Shown piece by piece: positions 1-10,445 of a DNA stretch of 64,000 nt; positions within the stretch are counted from its first letter, which is position 1, and every line of letters starts with the position of its first letter. The DNA is from Strigamia acuminata (lineage: Eukaryota; Arthropoda; Chilopoda; Geophilomorpha; Linotaeniidae): the NCBI GenBank assembly GCA_949358305.1, contig OX442316.1, positions 14,260,001-14,324,000 on the forward strand, given 5' to 3'. The notes beneath the pieces were generated by a model, which saw only the letters and a list, made by a program, of their open reading frames with translations, was not told where the DNA came from and did no database searches. The translations under genes and the position numbers were made by a program.

Positions 1-1811
1 AATTATGGGATTTTTAAATGAAATGATTAATTTTGTATTCCGACATTGAAATTGGATTTTAATTTAAAATTGATTAAAGAACTCCGTATTTTAAAATGAA
101 AAATGGAGAAATCTTTCTAATTTGTTTACATTTCTCTTATTCGTGGAGTCGTAAAGTTGAATTTCGTTTCCTGGAGTCGTAAAGTAATTAATACGAGTTG
201 AATTTCGTTTCCGATTTTCGTATTTTTACTTTTATGGATTTAGCGCGCCAATTTATGGTTGAAATTCAATTACGATTAGGGATAGATTAGGGGTATTACC
301 ATGGTAATGCCTTTTTAACATGACGCAGGCGGAAAACGGAGGGAAAATCGTGCATCCTTGACAATACAAGAGGAATTGAACGTTTTGCTGAAAGTTTAAA
401 TTAGTTTTGCTCTAATTGCATAAAAACAATAAACATCTGTAGTCAAATTAAGTTCTTTTCAATCAGAGTTGAGTTTCCGCGTCTGAAACTTGTCCGTGTT
501 TATACATTTTTGGAAATATTGCTATTTAGGAAACAGAATAATTAACCTTGCCCACAAAAGGTGAATATTTCAATCATTAGCCTTACGATAAGCACTTTTG
601 TTTCCCACTTACACACTTAGCAAGATCTCTATCTCTAAATGGGCTCAGAATTTTTCACTTGTATGAATTACTTAACATTTGTATTATACAATTTTAATCA
701 CCTGCGAAAGTACACGAAAAAAGAAGAAAAAACATACATGAATTATTTAAGTAGTTTTACTTTACGACATTAAAAATGCACTAAAATGATGATGAGGATG
801 TTAATAATATTCCTCTTCCTCCTGAGATCAGGATGAACGAACGAAGGTATAATAAACAGTGCGTCATTTGTATCAATTCCAACCGGCAGAGGGCGATAAC
901 CTTTTTTCCCTTTGCATAATATATATAAATAAAAAATATAATAAAAAAAAAAAAGTTGTTCTACTGAAGAAAGTAGTATTTGATTAAATTGTGTGTTTAT
1001 ACATTTGAGTAACAACCCACACTTGACACACTAACCAGCAGAACAAAGATGCAAAAAGTGCATTGTTCCAGTTAGGTAATGTATTTGAGAAATTTCTCAA
1101 AGCCAGAGGTAGTTTTTGGTATTGTTTTGGATTTATATCGTATAATTGTAGGATTGTTAATTTTGTTTTGTGTGTGGCGCAATTTTGGGTTAAAGGTTTT
1201 AACCTAAGTGGTCCCTTGAGCAGGTATTTAGTGGGTGGATGAGTAAAGAGAAAGTAGGTTTGCTAAAAATGCGTTCTATTTCACCGTCCTACTAAACCAT
1301 GACTTGTCCTTAACCCATAAAAATGGGTTTTATTTTCTAAATGTGAAAATGAGTCAACTCATCAGTCAAAAACGACGCGCTATTTTTGCACAACGCCCAC
1401 CGCATACACGTTTAGCAAATTAGCATTGTGATTTGCTTTTAACCTCTTGCCTTTTATCCGTGTCCAGTTGAGTGAAAAAGGCTTTCCTTGTTTCTTGTCT
1501 AATTAAATTTAGATTTAATTTAAAGCTTAATTCGTATTAATGGCTAAAAGTTGCTAAAAATTAATGGGGGGAAATTGGTTTAAAAGCACTGCAGCGCTGT
1601 CGTGGCTGACGCAGGAATTAAAAAGTGATGGCGGGTGCACGAGTTTGCTTTCTACTTCGATTTATAATGAAAAATAATCATCTTGTCACCGGCTGTTGCT
1701 CGCCCGGTCGATAAAATTGTCGTTTTTGTCATTCTTGCGAATTACAACACACTTTTTGTCGTTTTAAATATATTTTTTTTGATATTTTTGATATATTTAT
1801 TATCTCTGCAG
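1..1811. other. no gene recognised; upstream of lysozyme gene
   Basis: AT-rich sequence with no exon I can defend. The first lysozyme exon seen downstream begins at 1812 in phase 1, so at least one earlier exon, with the start codon and signal peptide, should lie here or left of the window. A candidate ATG at 1628 opens a short frame that could reach a phase-1 donor near 1705, but it does not look like a good signal peptide and the donor is poor. Near 140-212 a stretch of about 35 bases (GGAGTCGTAAAG...GAATTTCGTTTCC) occurs twice in imperfect tandem. Confidence 0.4.
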
Positions 1812-4800
1812 TTCCTTCATACTCCATCGACACCGCTGACAGTTCACCGATATCTCCAACAAATCACCCGAGCTCGGACGCATCGGGACACACCCTTTTG
1901 ATTTCGACTCCATCATCCGCGACTGACGAAGACGAATCTGCCAATGCCATCTGGAGCGATGAGAAACGAATGACTCAGGCAGCTCATAGAGCTCTTTCTT
2001 CTTTCCAGTCTCAACCGGTGGGCAGATGGTGCTTGGATTGCATTTGTCAGGTATTTATTCGCTTCCGTATCGATTGGATTTTTGCATCGCGTCAAGGGCA
2101 AAAAGGGAAATAAGATTTATTTGTTTTCATCCAAGGCCAGCAGCGGCTGCGAAGTGAGTGGTTGCGAAGGCGGCTTCTGCGGTCCGTACAAAATTTCAAG
2201 GGAATATTGGATTGATGCCGGTCGACCTGGATTTTACGTGCTCGGTGACCCCAGAGGTGAGACACAGACGCCGTATTGCTATTATGCTAATTTAATTAAT
2301 TTTGGTTTTTTTTTTGAAATTTTAATAACAGCTTTTACCGCGTGCGGTGTTAATAAGACATGCGCAGAACAGACCATACAGAATTACATGAGTTTGTTTC
2401 GACGGGATTGTAATTCGGACGGTCGGATCGACTGCTGGGATTTTGCGCGGATTCATTTAGCCGGTCCGGCCAATTGCCGTGCAAGTTGGATCGACAAGAC
2501 ACCTTTTTGGGACAAGTTTGAAGAGTGCCAAGAGGAATTGGAAGCGGTGCGACCTGCGAATAACGGTAAAATTAATAAAAATGGGTTTGTTTGCTTTTTT
2601 TTTTGTTTTTCTTTCGTTGCCGCCCTATTTTTGACCTTTATTTTTTTTCTTTTTGGGTCTTAAGGTCAGTCGGCAACATCGCCAGCTTTTGTTCGTCCAT
2701 CAACAGGGTCGTCGACATTCCCCGCCGCGACAGTAGGTGGCGTTGAATCAGGAAGTGATTATGAAACGACTTTGGATGAAACGGGAGTCGCGGGCGTTGC
2801 TCCCGCGATAACTAACGACAGGGATGGGGTGGAGGAGGAACCAGTGTCCCGTTTGTGTCTCGATTGCATATTTCAGGTAGGAAATGAGGTTTTAAAAGCG
2901 AGTAGGTAATTATTGAAAAATTTCTTGAGCTGATACGTAAATTGCCGAGCAGGAAATGAATAAGAAGAAAAGATATTTACATAATCAATTGTTAACGAGT
3001 GTTTTGGTTGTTTTGGTTAATGCGCGATGCTAAAAAGAGATTGTTTATTGTATTTTCGAGTGTTCTATTCATTGTTGTCGCAATTCCGGCTAGAAAAACG
3101 TTAGGTTTTGCAAACGGTGTCCGATTTTCGATCCGAATTGATCGCAAAAAGTTTGAAAAGGTGGAAAGTTTTAGGGAAATGAAGATTGCTGCAGAGAAAA
3201 TATTGATAGAATCGCTAAGTGTTAAAGTGTTTGTGGCTTTATGCGTTTATACGTTTTATCGTTTCCCGAGAGAATTTGAAAACACGATTTCTCACTTTAG
3301 CTGCGAATGATTAGTTCCCAAAGCTTGTCGTTTAGCTTACCAACAAAATGCATCATAAAAACACGATGGTAATTGGTAAACACGCGATTAGAGGTGTTAG
3401 GGTTAAATTTATATAGTGGGAATTGGTTTGATTTCTGAAGGGAATGCAATTTAATGTCATCTCATTGACTCAATGGGTTTTTATTTGTTTGTTTAATAGG
3501 TTGTGACCGGATGCGATGAATCGAGATGTTCCAGTTTGACAGTTAATGATCCGTACCAAATTTCTTTGGCGTATTGGGTAGACGCGGGTCGACCGTGGAG
3601 CAAGCAAAGAAATAATGGCAAGTACCTTATACGTCTTATCTTTTAGTTTATTATGGTTTTTCTTTTGTATTGATAATGATGTGATGGTGATGATTTATGT
3701 CGATTTTTTTTCTTTTTGAAAGCTGAAGTGAGTCGTGCACGTCGTAGGAAATGTTTCATTTGATGGCCAGTTGAGCACATTCAGCTGTTTTCTAGTGTCT
3801 AGTGTTGGTCTCATGGTCCGGCAGAAGTGTAATTAAGTGCAATTTATGTCTTTGGCTTCTGTTTCCAAGCAAGAAACCACACAGACTTGAAATTACTCGC
3901 CTGACTGTTTTTTTTTATGTTGCGAGTAAACGCGATGGTGCAGATGTTTGAATACAATTGCGAATAATATTTATTTGCTTGCATTGTAATTCCAGGAGCG
4001 GATCATGGAGGGGTCATGGAGGTCATGGCTACTCTTGAACAATGAAAAAAATTCATTTTTTGGACCAAAAATTCATTTTTCGGACCAAAAATTCATTTTT
4101 TGGACCAAAAATTCATTTTTTGGACCAAAAATTCATTTTTTGGACCAAAAATTCATTTTTTGAACCAAAAATTCATTTTTCGGACCAAAAATTCATTTTT
4201 TGGACCAATTTTTTACGTAAAACATTCCATTTTTGGCCAAAATCATTTAAAATGGCCACCGTCTTGTACGTTTTCTGCATCCACCCATGAGTGATTCACG
4301 ACATGCCCGCAAGATGTGACGATTGAAAAGATACCAAACAGGGCAAACGTCGCTTTAATAACGCAATTTTCCTTCATTAGATTAAAATTGAGTTTAAGTT
4401 GGTCATTCCAATTCAAAAGAATTAATCTGATTTACCAAATGAATAATTATTTATTTATTTTCTCTTTTTTTTTTTATCCGAGAATTTTATTATTTTATTA
4501 AGATATTTCAACAAGTGTAAACTTTTATTAGCTCAGTTAATGAAGAACACATTTGGACAGAGTCCAAACGGCACTGTAAAATATCTTCCTGCAAGTTGCT
4601 AATGAACTATAAATTAAAAGCTCCAGTTTATTGCGCGTTGGAGTTTCCTTCCCAATGATCTTGCGACAACTTAATGGCTTAATCTTGTTTTCCTTTTAAA
4701 AAAATCTCTCATTACTTTCATTTATATCTATAATATATCTAAGAACAATTTTCTTAAACAGGTTTCCATTCGTGCGCCAGAAACAAATCTTGCGCCGAAC

Positions 4801-6725
4801 AAACGATCCAAAACTACATGCGAAAATTCGGGCGCGATTGCAACAAAGATGGCGTCGTCAACTGCCTCGACTTCGCCCGCATCCACAAAGCCGGTCCTTA
4901 CGCGTGCGACGCCCTCTGGATGGAATCTCATAACTTCCTAACGAAAATAAAGCAATGTCGTAGTAAATGGACTTCCTCACCCACCGAGAATCTCATCCAG
5001 CACGGGGTCACGAACGTAGTCGTGTCTGCCGACATCAAACCCACGCGGAAACCCGTTTGGCACACACAATGGGTCAAGGCGCCATTGGTCGTCACTGCCG
5101 CGACCGATCCGACGCCGCAGCATTTTCCGCCACCCCACGTGCCTTTTACACATTTTCCCAGACCGAATTTCCGTCCGAATAACGCGATTCCCATCACTGC
5201 TTGGAGGGGGTCGGAAACGACTGCCGATAAATTGGCTGCGACGCCTACGGTGGATTCCGGAAGACCAAACTCTAAACATCCTGATAAAATTGCCACTCCG
5301 CCATTGTCAACCACTCAGTCAATTAGAGTCACGCATCGGATTCCGGTTGAGCAAGTTCCGCACTTGGTGGACTTTAATTGCATGAGGTGTCTGTGTGAGG
5401 TGGGATGAAAAAGAAAAAATAAGAGTTGTTTTTTATGTTTGTTTTCTTGACCTTTTATTGGTTTAATTTAGGCGAGCAGTGGGTGCGAGGAACGAGTGTG
5501 TGCGTTTGGACTTTGCGGCCCTTATCAATTGTCGCAGGAATACTGGAGTAGTGCGGAAATGGCGCAGGTTTTACTACCGGGAGGAATTCAAGGTGAATTT
5601 TATTTTTATTTTTGTTTGGGAGGTTTTATTACCTTGTCAAGCCGCTTTGTTTGTTGAAATTTACACACCTTTTTTTTGTTTATTTGGTTTACTGTAATTT
5701 ATGTATTGATTTGAAGGTGAGATTGTTTTTAAAAATAGGCAGAATTAGGTCTAATTTGCATGTTTAGAATGAAGAAAAAATGTAGTTGATGAATAAAAGA
5801 TCCCGAATGGGTCAAAAATATATTTTCAATAATTATAAATCCACAAATTCTGTGTTACAGCCAAAAATCATTCCCAATAATACATTTCTTTATATTGTTT
5901 GATTATAAAATGTGTTTTTACAAGATTTAAAAAAAAATTTCGTTGAAAGGAATTTTTTTTATATATATTTCTATAGAATTTGTGGGTGGATTTATAATTA
6001 TTATTATAAAATACTGTACTGCCTTGAACAATGGCCCGGCGCAATTAAGCGCCGGCTCTTGATTAAGCACCTGGCAACCGCCAGCCGAAAAACCAATAAG
6101 CGCCTGCCTCAAATAAACGCCGGGCGTGTTTAAACGCCGGATTAACCGGAAAATATTGTAAAAACTGTTTTTAAAAATGGTTTTTAGTAGCCTTTTGGAG
6201 GAAATCTCGACGGACGAAACCTCAACAAACGAAACGTTCGTAGTCAGCAACTTTTTTTTTGGATAGAGGCCTGGCTTAAATAATCGCCTGGTTTTGAATA
6301 AGCGCCTGGCGGGCAGGTCGAAAAAAAAATTAAACGCCCGGGCCATTGTTCAAGGCAGTACGGTACATTTTTGAACTGTACGGGATGAAAGGAAAATATT
6401 TTAGTACTTTTGTTTAACTTTTAATTACTCGGTTGTAGGTTTCCAAGCGTGTGCGACCAACAAATCGTGTTCCGAGAGCGTTATCCAATTTTACATGAGC
6501 AAATTCCATCGTGATTGCGATCAGAGCGGGCAAATCGATTGCTGGGATTTCGCACGTCTGCACCTGGCCGGAGCTGGCCAATGCCACGCCGAGTGGATAA
6601 TCAGAAGTGGTGCATGGGCTAAGTTTTCGCATTGCCAGTCCCGGCATGCCCACTCGTCTCAGACCACCACCGCCTCTGCACCTGTTGGTCAAAGTGAAGG
6701 TGAGTCATGTTTGCTAAACGCGTAA
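1812..6725 (+). CDS. three-domain i-type lysozyme (destabilase-like), 5' end missing
   Basis: Eight exons join in frame: 1812-2050, 2136-2256, 2332-2565, 2665-2876, 3500-3617, 4762-5399, 5472-5592 and 6439-6725, about 655 residues. Three invertebrate-type lysozyme domains are recognised by CLDCICQ, SGC, CGPYKIS, YWIDAGRPG and RDCNSDGRIDCWDF-like blocks, each split over three exons at the same places. Linkers rich in Ser, Thr and Pro separate them. Known i-type lysozymes are secreted muramidases or isopeptidases, but insect members usually lack the catalytic Glu/Asp pair; here the Glu position region reads QASSGC, QVVTGC and EASSGC, so lytic activity is doubtful and a binding or regulatory role is possible (inference). 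Domain 2 has lost two cysteines. The intron after 3617 has a GC donor. The stop at 6725 is reached by reading through a good donor at 6700, so the true 3' end may differ. The start is not identified. Confidence 0.85.
4042..4216. repeat. 20-bp tandem repeat, about 8 copies
   Basis: The unit AAAAATTCATTTTTTGGACC is repeated head to tail with a few single changes (TGG/CGG/TGA). It lies in the long intron between lysozyme exons 3500-3617 and 4762-5399. The short open frames over it are caused by the repeat. Confidence 0.95.
6014..6363. mobile_element. 350-bp MITE with TA target duplication
   Basis: Terminal inverted repeats of about 28 bp: the left end begins CTGTACTGCCTTGAACAATG and the right end is its reverse complement with C in place of T at position 2 and one extra G further in. 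Both ends are flanked by TA (6012-6013 and 6364-6365), as expected for Tc1/mariner or pogo-type elements. The interior repeats a module like TTAAnCGCCnGG about eight times. There is no transposase, so it is non-autonomous. It sits in the intron between lysozyme exons 5472-5592 and 6439-6725. Confidence 0.85.
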
Positions 6726-7141
6726 TTGGTAGTTTGATGAGCGCCAATTTTATCTCCAACGACTACTCGCATACATTCCGTTTCCGTATTAAATTCGTGT
6801 TATTTTTAATCTTGTTTCCAAGGTTATAATTCGGAGAATTTGTTTACAATTTATACATCGTGCTCGTGTCACTTGAGCAACGAGCCAACAAGTTTAATCA
6901 ATTCATTTTACATAACTTGTTGGACTTGCTGAAAATAATTAAATTCGTCAAAAATTTCTATCGACATTATTCGTGCGTAATTCGGGTTTTTTTGTTGTTG
7001 TTGTTTAGCGTGTCAAACATTGCAATTTATTAGATTTTATTGACCAACATTTAGTTTAGCGAGTCTCGTTTATTTCCTAAGAAATTAGCGCACGACATTA
7101 CCCATAGTTCCTTCTGATTGCTTAAAGGCAGCAGATGGCGA

Positions 7142-7169
7142 ATGACGTCGTCATTAAAGAGTATAAAAG
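7142..7169 (+). promoter_or_regulatory. core promoter of the one-domain lysozyme gene
   Basis: TATAAAAG at 7162-7169 lies 34 bases before the signal-peptide ATG at 7203, so the 5' UTR must be very short if this box is used. Just upstream, 7142-7154 is ATGACG-T-CGTCAT, an almost perfect dyad resembling a bZIP (CREB/ATF or XBP1 type) site. Confidence 0.6.
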
Positions 7170-7202
7170 TGTTGTTGGGCAGACGAGGTGCGGATAATTG
7201 CG

Positions 7203-8582
7203 ATGAGGCTGGTGGTCATTTTTGTCTTGTTTTGTGGCGGTCTGGTGGCAGAAATTGCAGGTGAGCGACGTGTTGGTGAAAGAATTTGTTTTATTTAGCA
7301 TTTATTGACGTTTCTTGTTAAAATTAAAGTGTTTAAAGTCGATTTATTCATTTTGAAATATTAAAATTAAATGATTTTTATATATTTTTAGGTCAAGGGC
7401 AAATTCCGCCTGGGAGACGAAAACCGCCTTTCGTTATCATTCCGCCTGAAAATGAACGCATCAAGAGCGCCGCATCGGAACGAGTCGATGTTACCGTGCC
7501 GTTTCAGGATGCACCGGAAGTTGTCTTACCGCCACTTCCGAGTGAAGACGATTCGCTTTTCGTGCCTACAAAAAACCCTCCTTTGCAAAATTCAAAACGA
7601 CCCGAATTTGTACCTCAAGAAGTTCCTTTCCAACCGGAAATTGCGTCTCAACACGTTCAGCAAGTGGATGTGAATAGAGTTTTGGATCGGAAATGCTATA
7701 ATTGCATTTGCCAAGTAATTGAAACGCAAGTTGAAGTTTTATTGTTTGTTTTAATGAATCGATGTTTGGTTTAGGCTAGTACTAACTGCAGTACCGGATT
7801 GACCTCGTGCATCACGACTGGGCCTAATCAGTATTTCTGCGGCGCTTATCACATTTCGTGGGCGTACTGGGCGGACAGCGGAAAACCTGGAGACGTTAAT
7901 GGCGACCCAACGGGTAAAACAAGTTTTTAATTTCATGGTTTGATTTTTTTTCTTAAATTTTCGTAAATTTTTCTTAAATTTTTCTTAAATTTTCTTAAAT
8001 TGTCTTAAATTTTCTTAAATTTTCTTAAATTTTCTTAAATTTTCTTAAATTTTTTTAAATTTTCTTATATTTTTTGTCAATTTTTTTAAGTTTTCTTATA
8101 TTTTTTGTCAATTTTCTTAAGTTTTCTTATATTTTTTGTCAATTTTCTTAAGTTTTCTTATATTTTTTGTCAATTTTCTTAAGTTTTCTTACATTTTTTG
8201 TCAATTTTCTTAAGTTTTCTTATATTTTTTGTCAATTTTCTTAAGTTTTCTTATATTTTTTGTCAATTTTCTTAAGTTTTCTTAAGTTTTCTTAAGTTTT
8301 CTTATTTTTTTTCAATTTTTTTCAATTTTAGCGTTTGAGCACTGTCTTTTGGACGAGGATTGCGCTGAACGTTCGGTGCTGGGGTACATGACCAAGTTTC
8401 AACGAGATTGCAACCAAGATGGAGTGATTGATTGCGTCGATTTTGTTCTCATTCACAAAATGGGTCCTCAAGCCTGCATCGGCGAGTGGGTTTACAAAAC
8501 TGCTTATTGGCAGCGGTTCGTTCAGTGCTGGGGATCAGGACTCGATTTCCGGCTCGCAGCTGCCCCAGGAACGGGCAAATGA
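7203..8582 (+). CDS. secreted single-domain i-type lysozyme (destabilase-like)
   Basis: Four exons: 7203-7260, 7392-7714, 7775-7913 and 8332-8582, 256 residues. Exon 1 encodes a classic signal peptide (MRLVVIFVLFCGGLVA). Residues about 20-120 are a Pro-rich linker; the lysozyme domain follows with CYNCICQ, CGAYHISWAYWADSG, RDCNQDGVIDCVDF and a final QCW. Exon phases and split points match the three domains just upstream, so it is a tandem relative. Catalytic acids typical of active molluscan i-type lysozymes are not visible. The Met start is chosen because of the TATA box and signal peptide. Its second exon also has the right phase to be spliced from the upstream gene, so it could be the fourth domain of a larger protein. 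A poly(A) signal candidate AATAAA is near 9058. Confidence 0.9.
7930..8325. repeat. intronic T-rich tandem repeats (11-bp then 31-bp units)
   Basis: Copies of TTTTCTTAAAT pass into a roughly 31-bp unit (TTTTCTTATATTTTTTGTCAA followed by TTTTCTTAAG) repeated about six times, filling the last intron of the one-domain lysozyme gene up to its acceptor at 8330-8331. Confidence 0.9.
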
Positions 8583-10445
8583 TGATGCAATGCTTATAAA
8601 TATACATCAATTTAAAATAATGTACAGGTAAGTGCTAAGTGGAGGATAAGCATTTTTTTCTCTACGGATTTTTCCATTACATAATAAGCTGTATTTATAC
8701 ATCAGTATTTTTTTTTCTTATAAATTAATTTTTTTTAATATATATATATTTTATATTATATATATATAATATATACATATAACTTTTTATACATTTTTTT
8801 GAGCAAATTGATAACGTGTTTTTGTTATAGCATCTTCAATTGTCTCATTTGATCATCATAAAACTGTATAAAATGATAAGTTTATTGATAATATTGATAA
8901 TATAACCTGTAAACAGTTGTTGTTGTTATAACAAACAAATAGTTGATGCTAGAGAGCAATTTAGTTTTTTTTTTTATTATAAACCCTCATTTTCGCCATT
9001 GCTTGTGGATTTCCCACGTGATGCAGTCTGAAATTATAAATATATTTTTATATATATAAATAAATGTTTTTTGTTTTTTTTTAAAGATATTTTTATGTTT
9101 AGAAAAATACATTGTTTTGATGTTGAAGGAGGAGGGAGAACATAAAATGACGCATTGATTTATTTGAATACCTGCGTTGGCGGCGAGTCAAAAAGTTGTG
9201 GTCACTTCCTGCTCTCCATCGGATGAGGAAGAAGCAGAAGAGGGTTAAGTTTAATTCGAATTCTTTTTCGACGGGTGGGTAAGGAATTGGCGTAAAATCA
9301 ATTTGAGTTTGAGCAGGACTAGGCAAAATCGCGAGCCTACAAAGTAGAAGAGGTGAAAGTGCGTGGAGAAATTTTGGCAGGTGTTGTTGGAAGGTTTTTA
9401 GAAGCGAATAAAAAGAAAAGGAAAAAAAAAGAATTGAATTTGCACTTAAAATCATCAATCTTCTCCCTTTACCCTCGTAAAAAATATATATGGAGGAAAA
9501 AAATGGAAAAAGATAAAAATCTAATGGATTTACGTTGAATTTAAGTTTAAAACGTTAAGTGGATGCCATTTTGTTTTTTTTTCTTTGAAATTAAGTTGCA
9601 AAAATGTGACATTTTGCTGTTTTTTTTTTTTAAATTTAAATTTTTTTTGTATATGATTTTTTTTTATTTCTTTTTTATATTTATGGTCGACAAGAGAATG
9701 TTTTACAACGAATATAATTTAGAAATTTTGATGCTTTTACAAGCTTGGATAGTCATGAAAAATGCAAATAATTTTCTTGTTTTTAGAGTGACATTTGCGA
9801 AAAATTTGCGAAAATGATCTTAAATGTTGTGTTTATTAAAATTACAGTGGAAAATCTGTAATGAAATTGAATGAAATTAAATTTCTGTGAATGTCATTGG
9901 TCAAAGGCGAAATGATTGATTTAAATGTACTGTCCATCATTCGATAAAGCAAGCGGACAGAACGATGATGACACCAGTCGCAGGGTCGAAAGGTGAAGCC
10001 AACATTTGCAATAGATCGTGAACATCTTTTTTGTTAGTGCCAGCCAAAATAATCATGTGTGATGTGAAGTCGTAAATGATTCACGTTAAGTTATATTAAG
10101 GAACTGTTGCTGCAATAACGGTAATGAGAGAAAGAAGTGGACGGGCGGGAAATGAGTAAAAAACAGGCGAAAAGCCAAAAGTTATGTACTAAACTCTGCC
10201 CGTGAAGCGAGTAAATTTCTTTTATGTTTGTAGTTGCAGGCCATCTGCTTTGTGTTTATTTATAAATACAATTTAAAACAAAATGGCATTTTCTGTAGAT
10301 CGAATTACAACAACTAATAATGATAATATAAAAAATATAATTTAATACAAAAACAAATAATAATTTTAACAAAAAATTGACAAAATAATACAATCATAGG
10401 CTTGTTTAGAGAAAATGAAAGCAAATTTCATTTGAAATTTCTTAC
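8583..10445. other. intergenic; contains unresolved 3' end of the minus-strand GPCR
   Basis: Lysozyme 3' UTR, then an AT microsatellite at about 8730-8780 and AT-rich sequence. The last GPCR exon I can place ends at 10446 with a good phase-0 donor, so the receptor's C-terminal tail must be encoded here on the minus strand. One acceptor near 9335 would add only ARDFA before a stop; I do not trust it. Confidence 0.45.

Noticed and set aside
4928-5314. Minus-strand frame opposite the lysozyme linker
   Set aside because: Shadow of a GC-richer coding exon; the plus strand has the lysozyme domain and splice borders.
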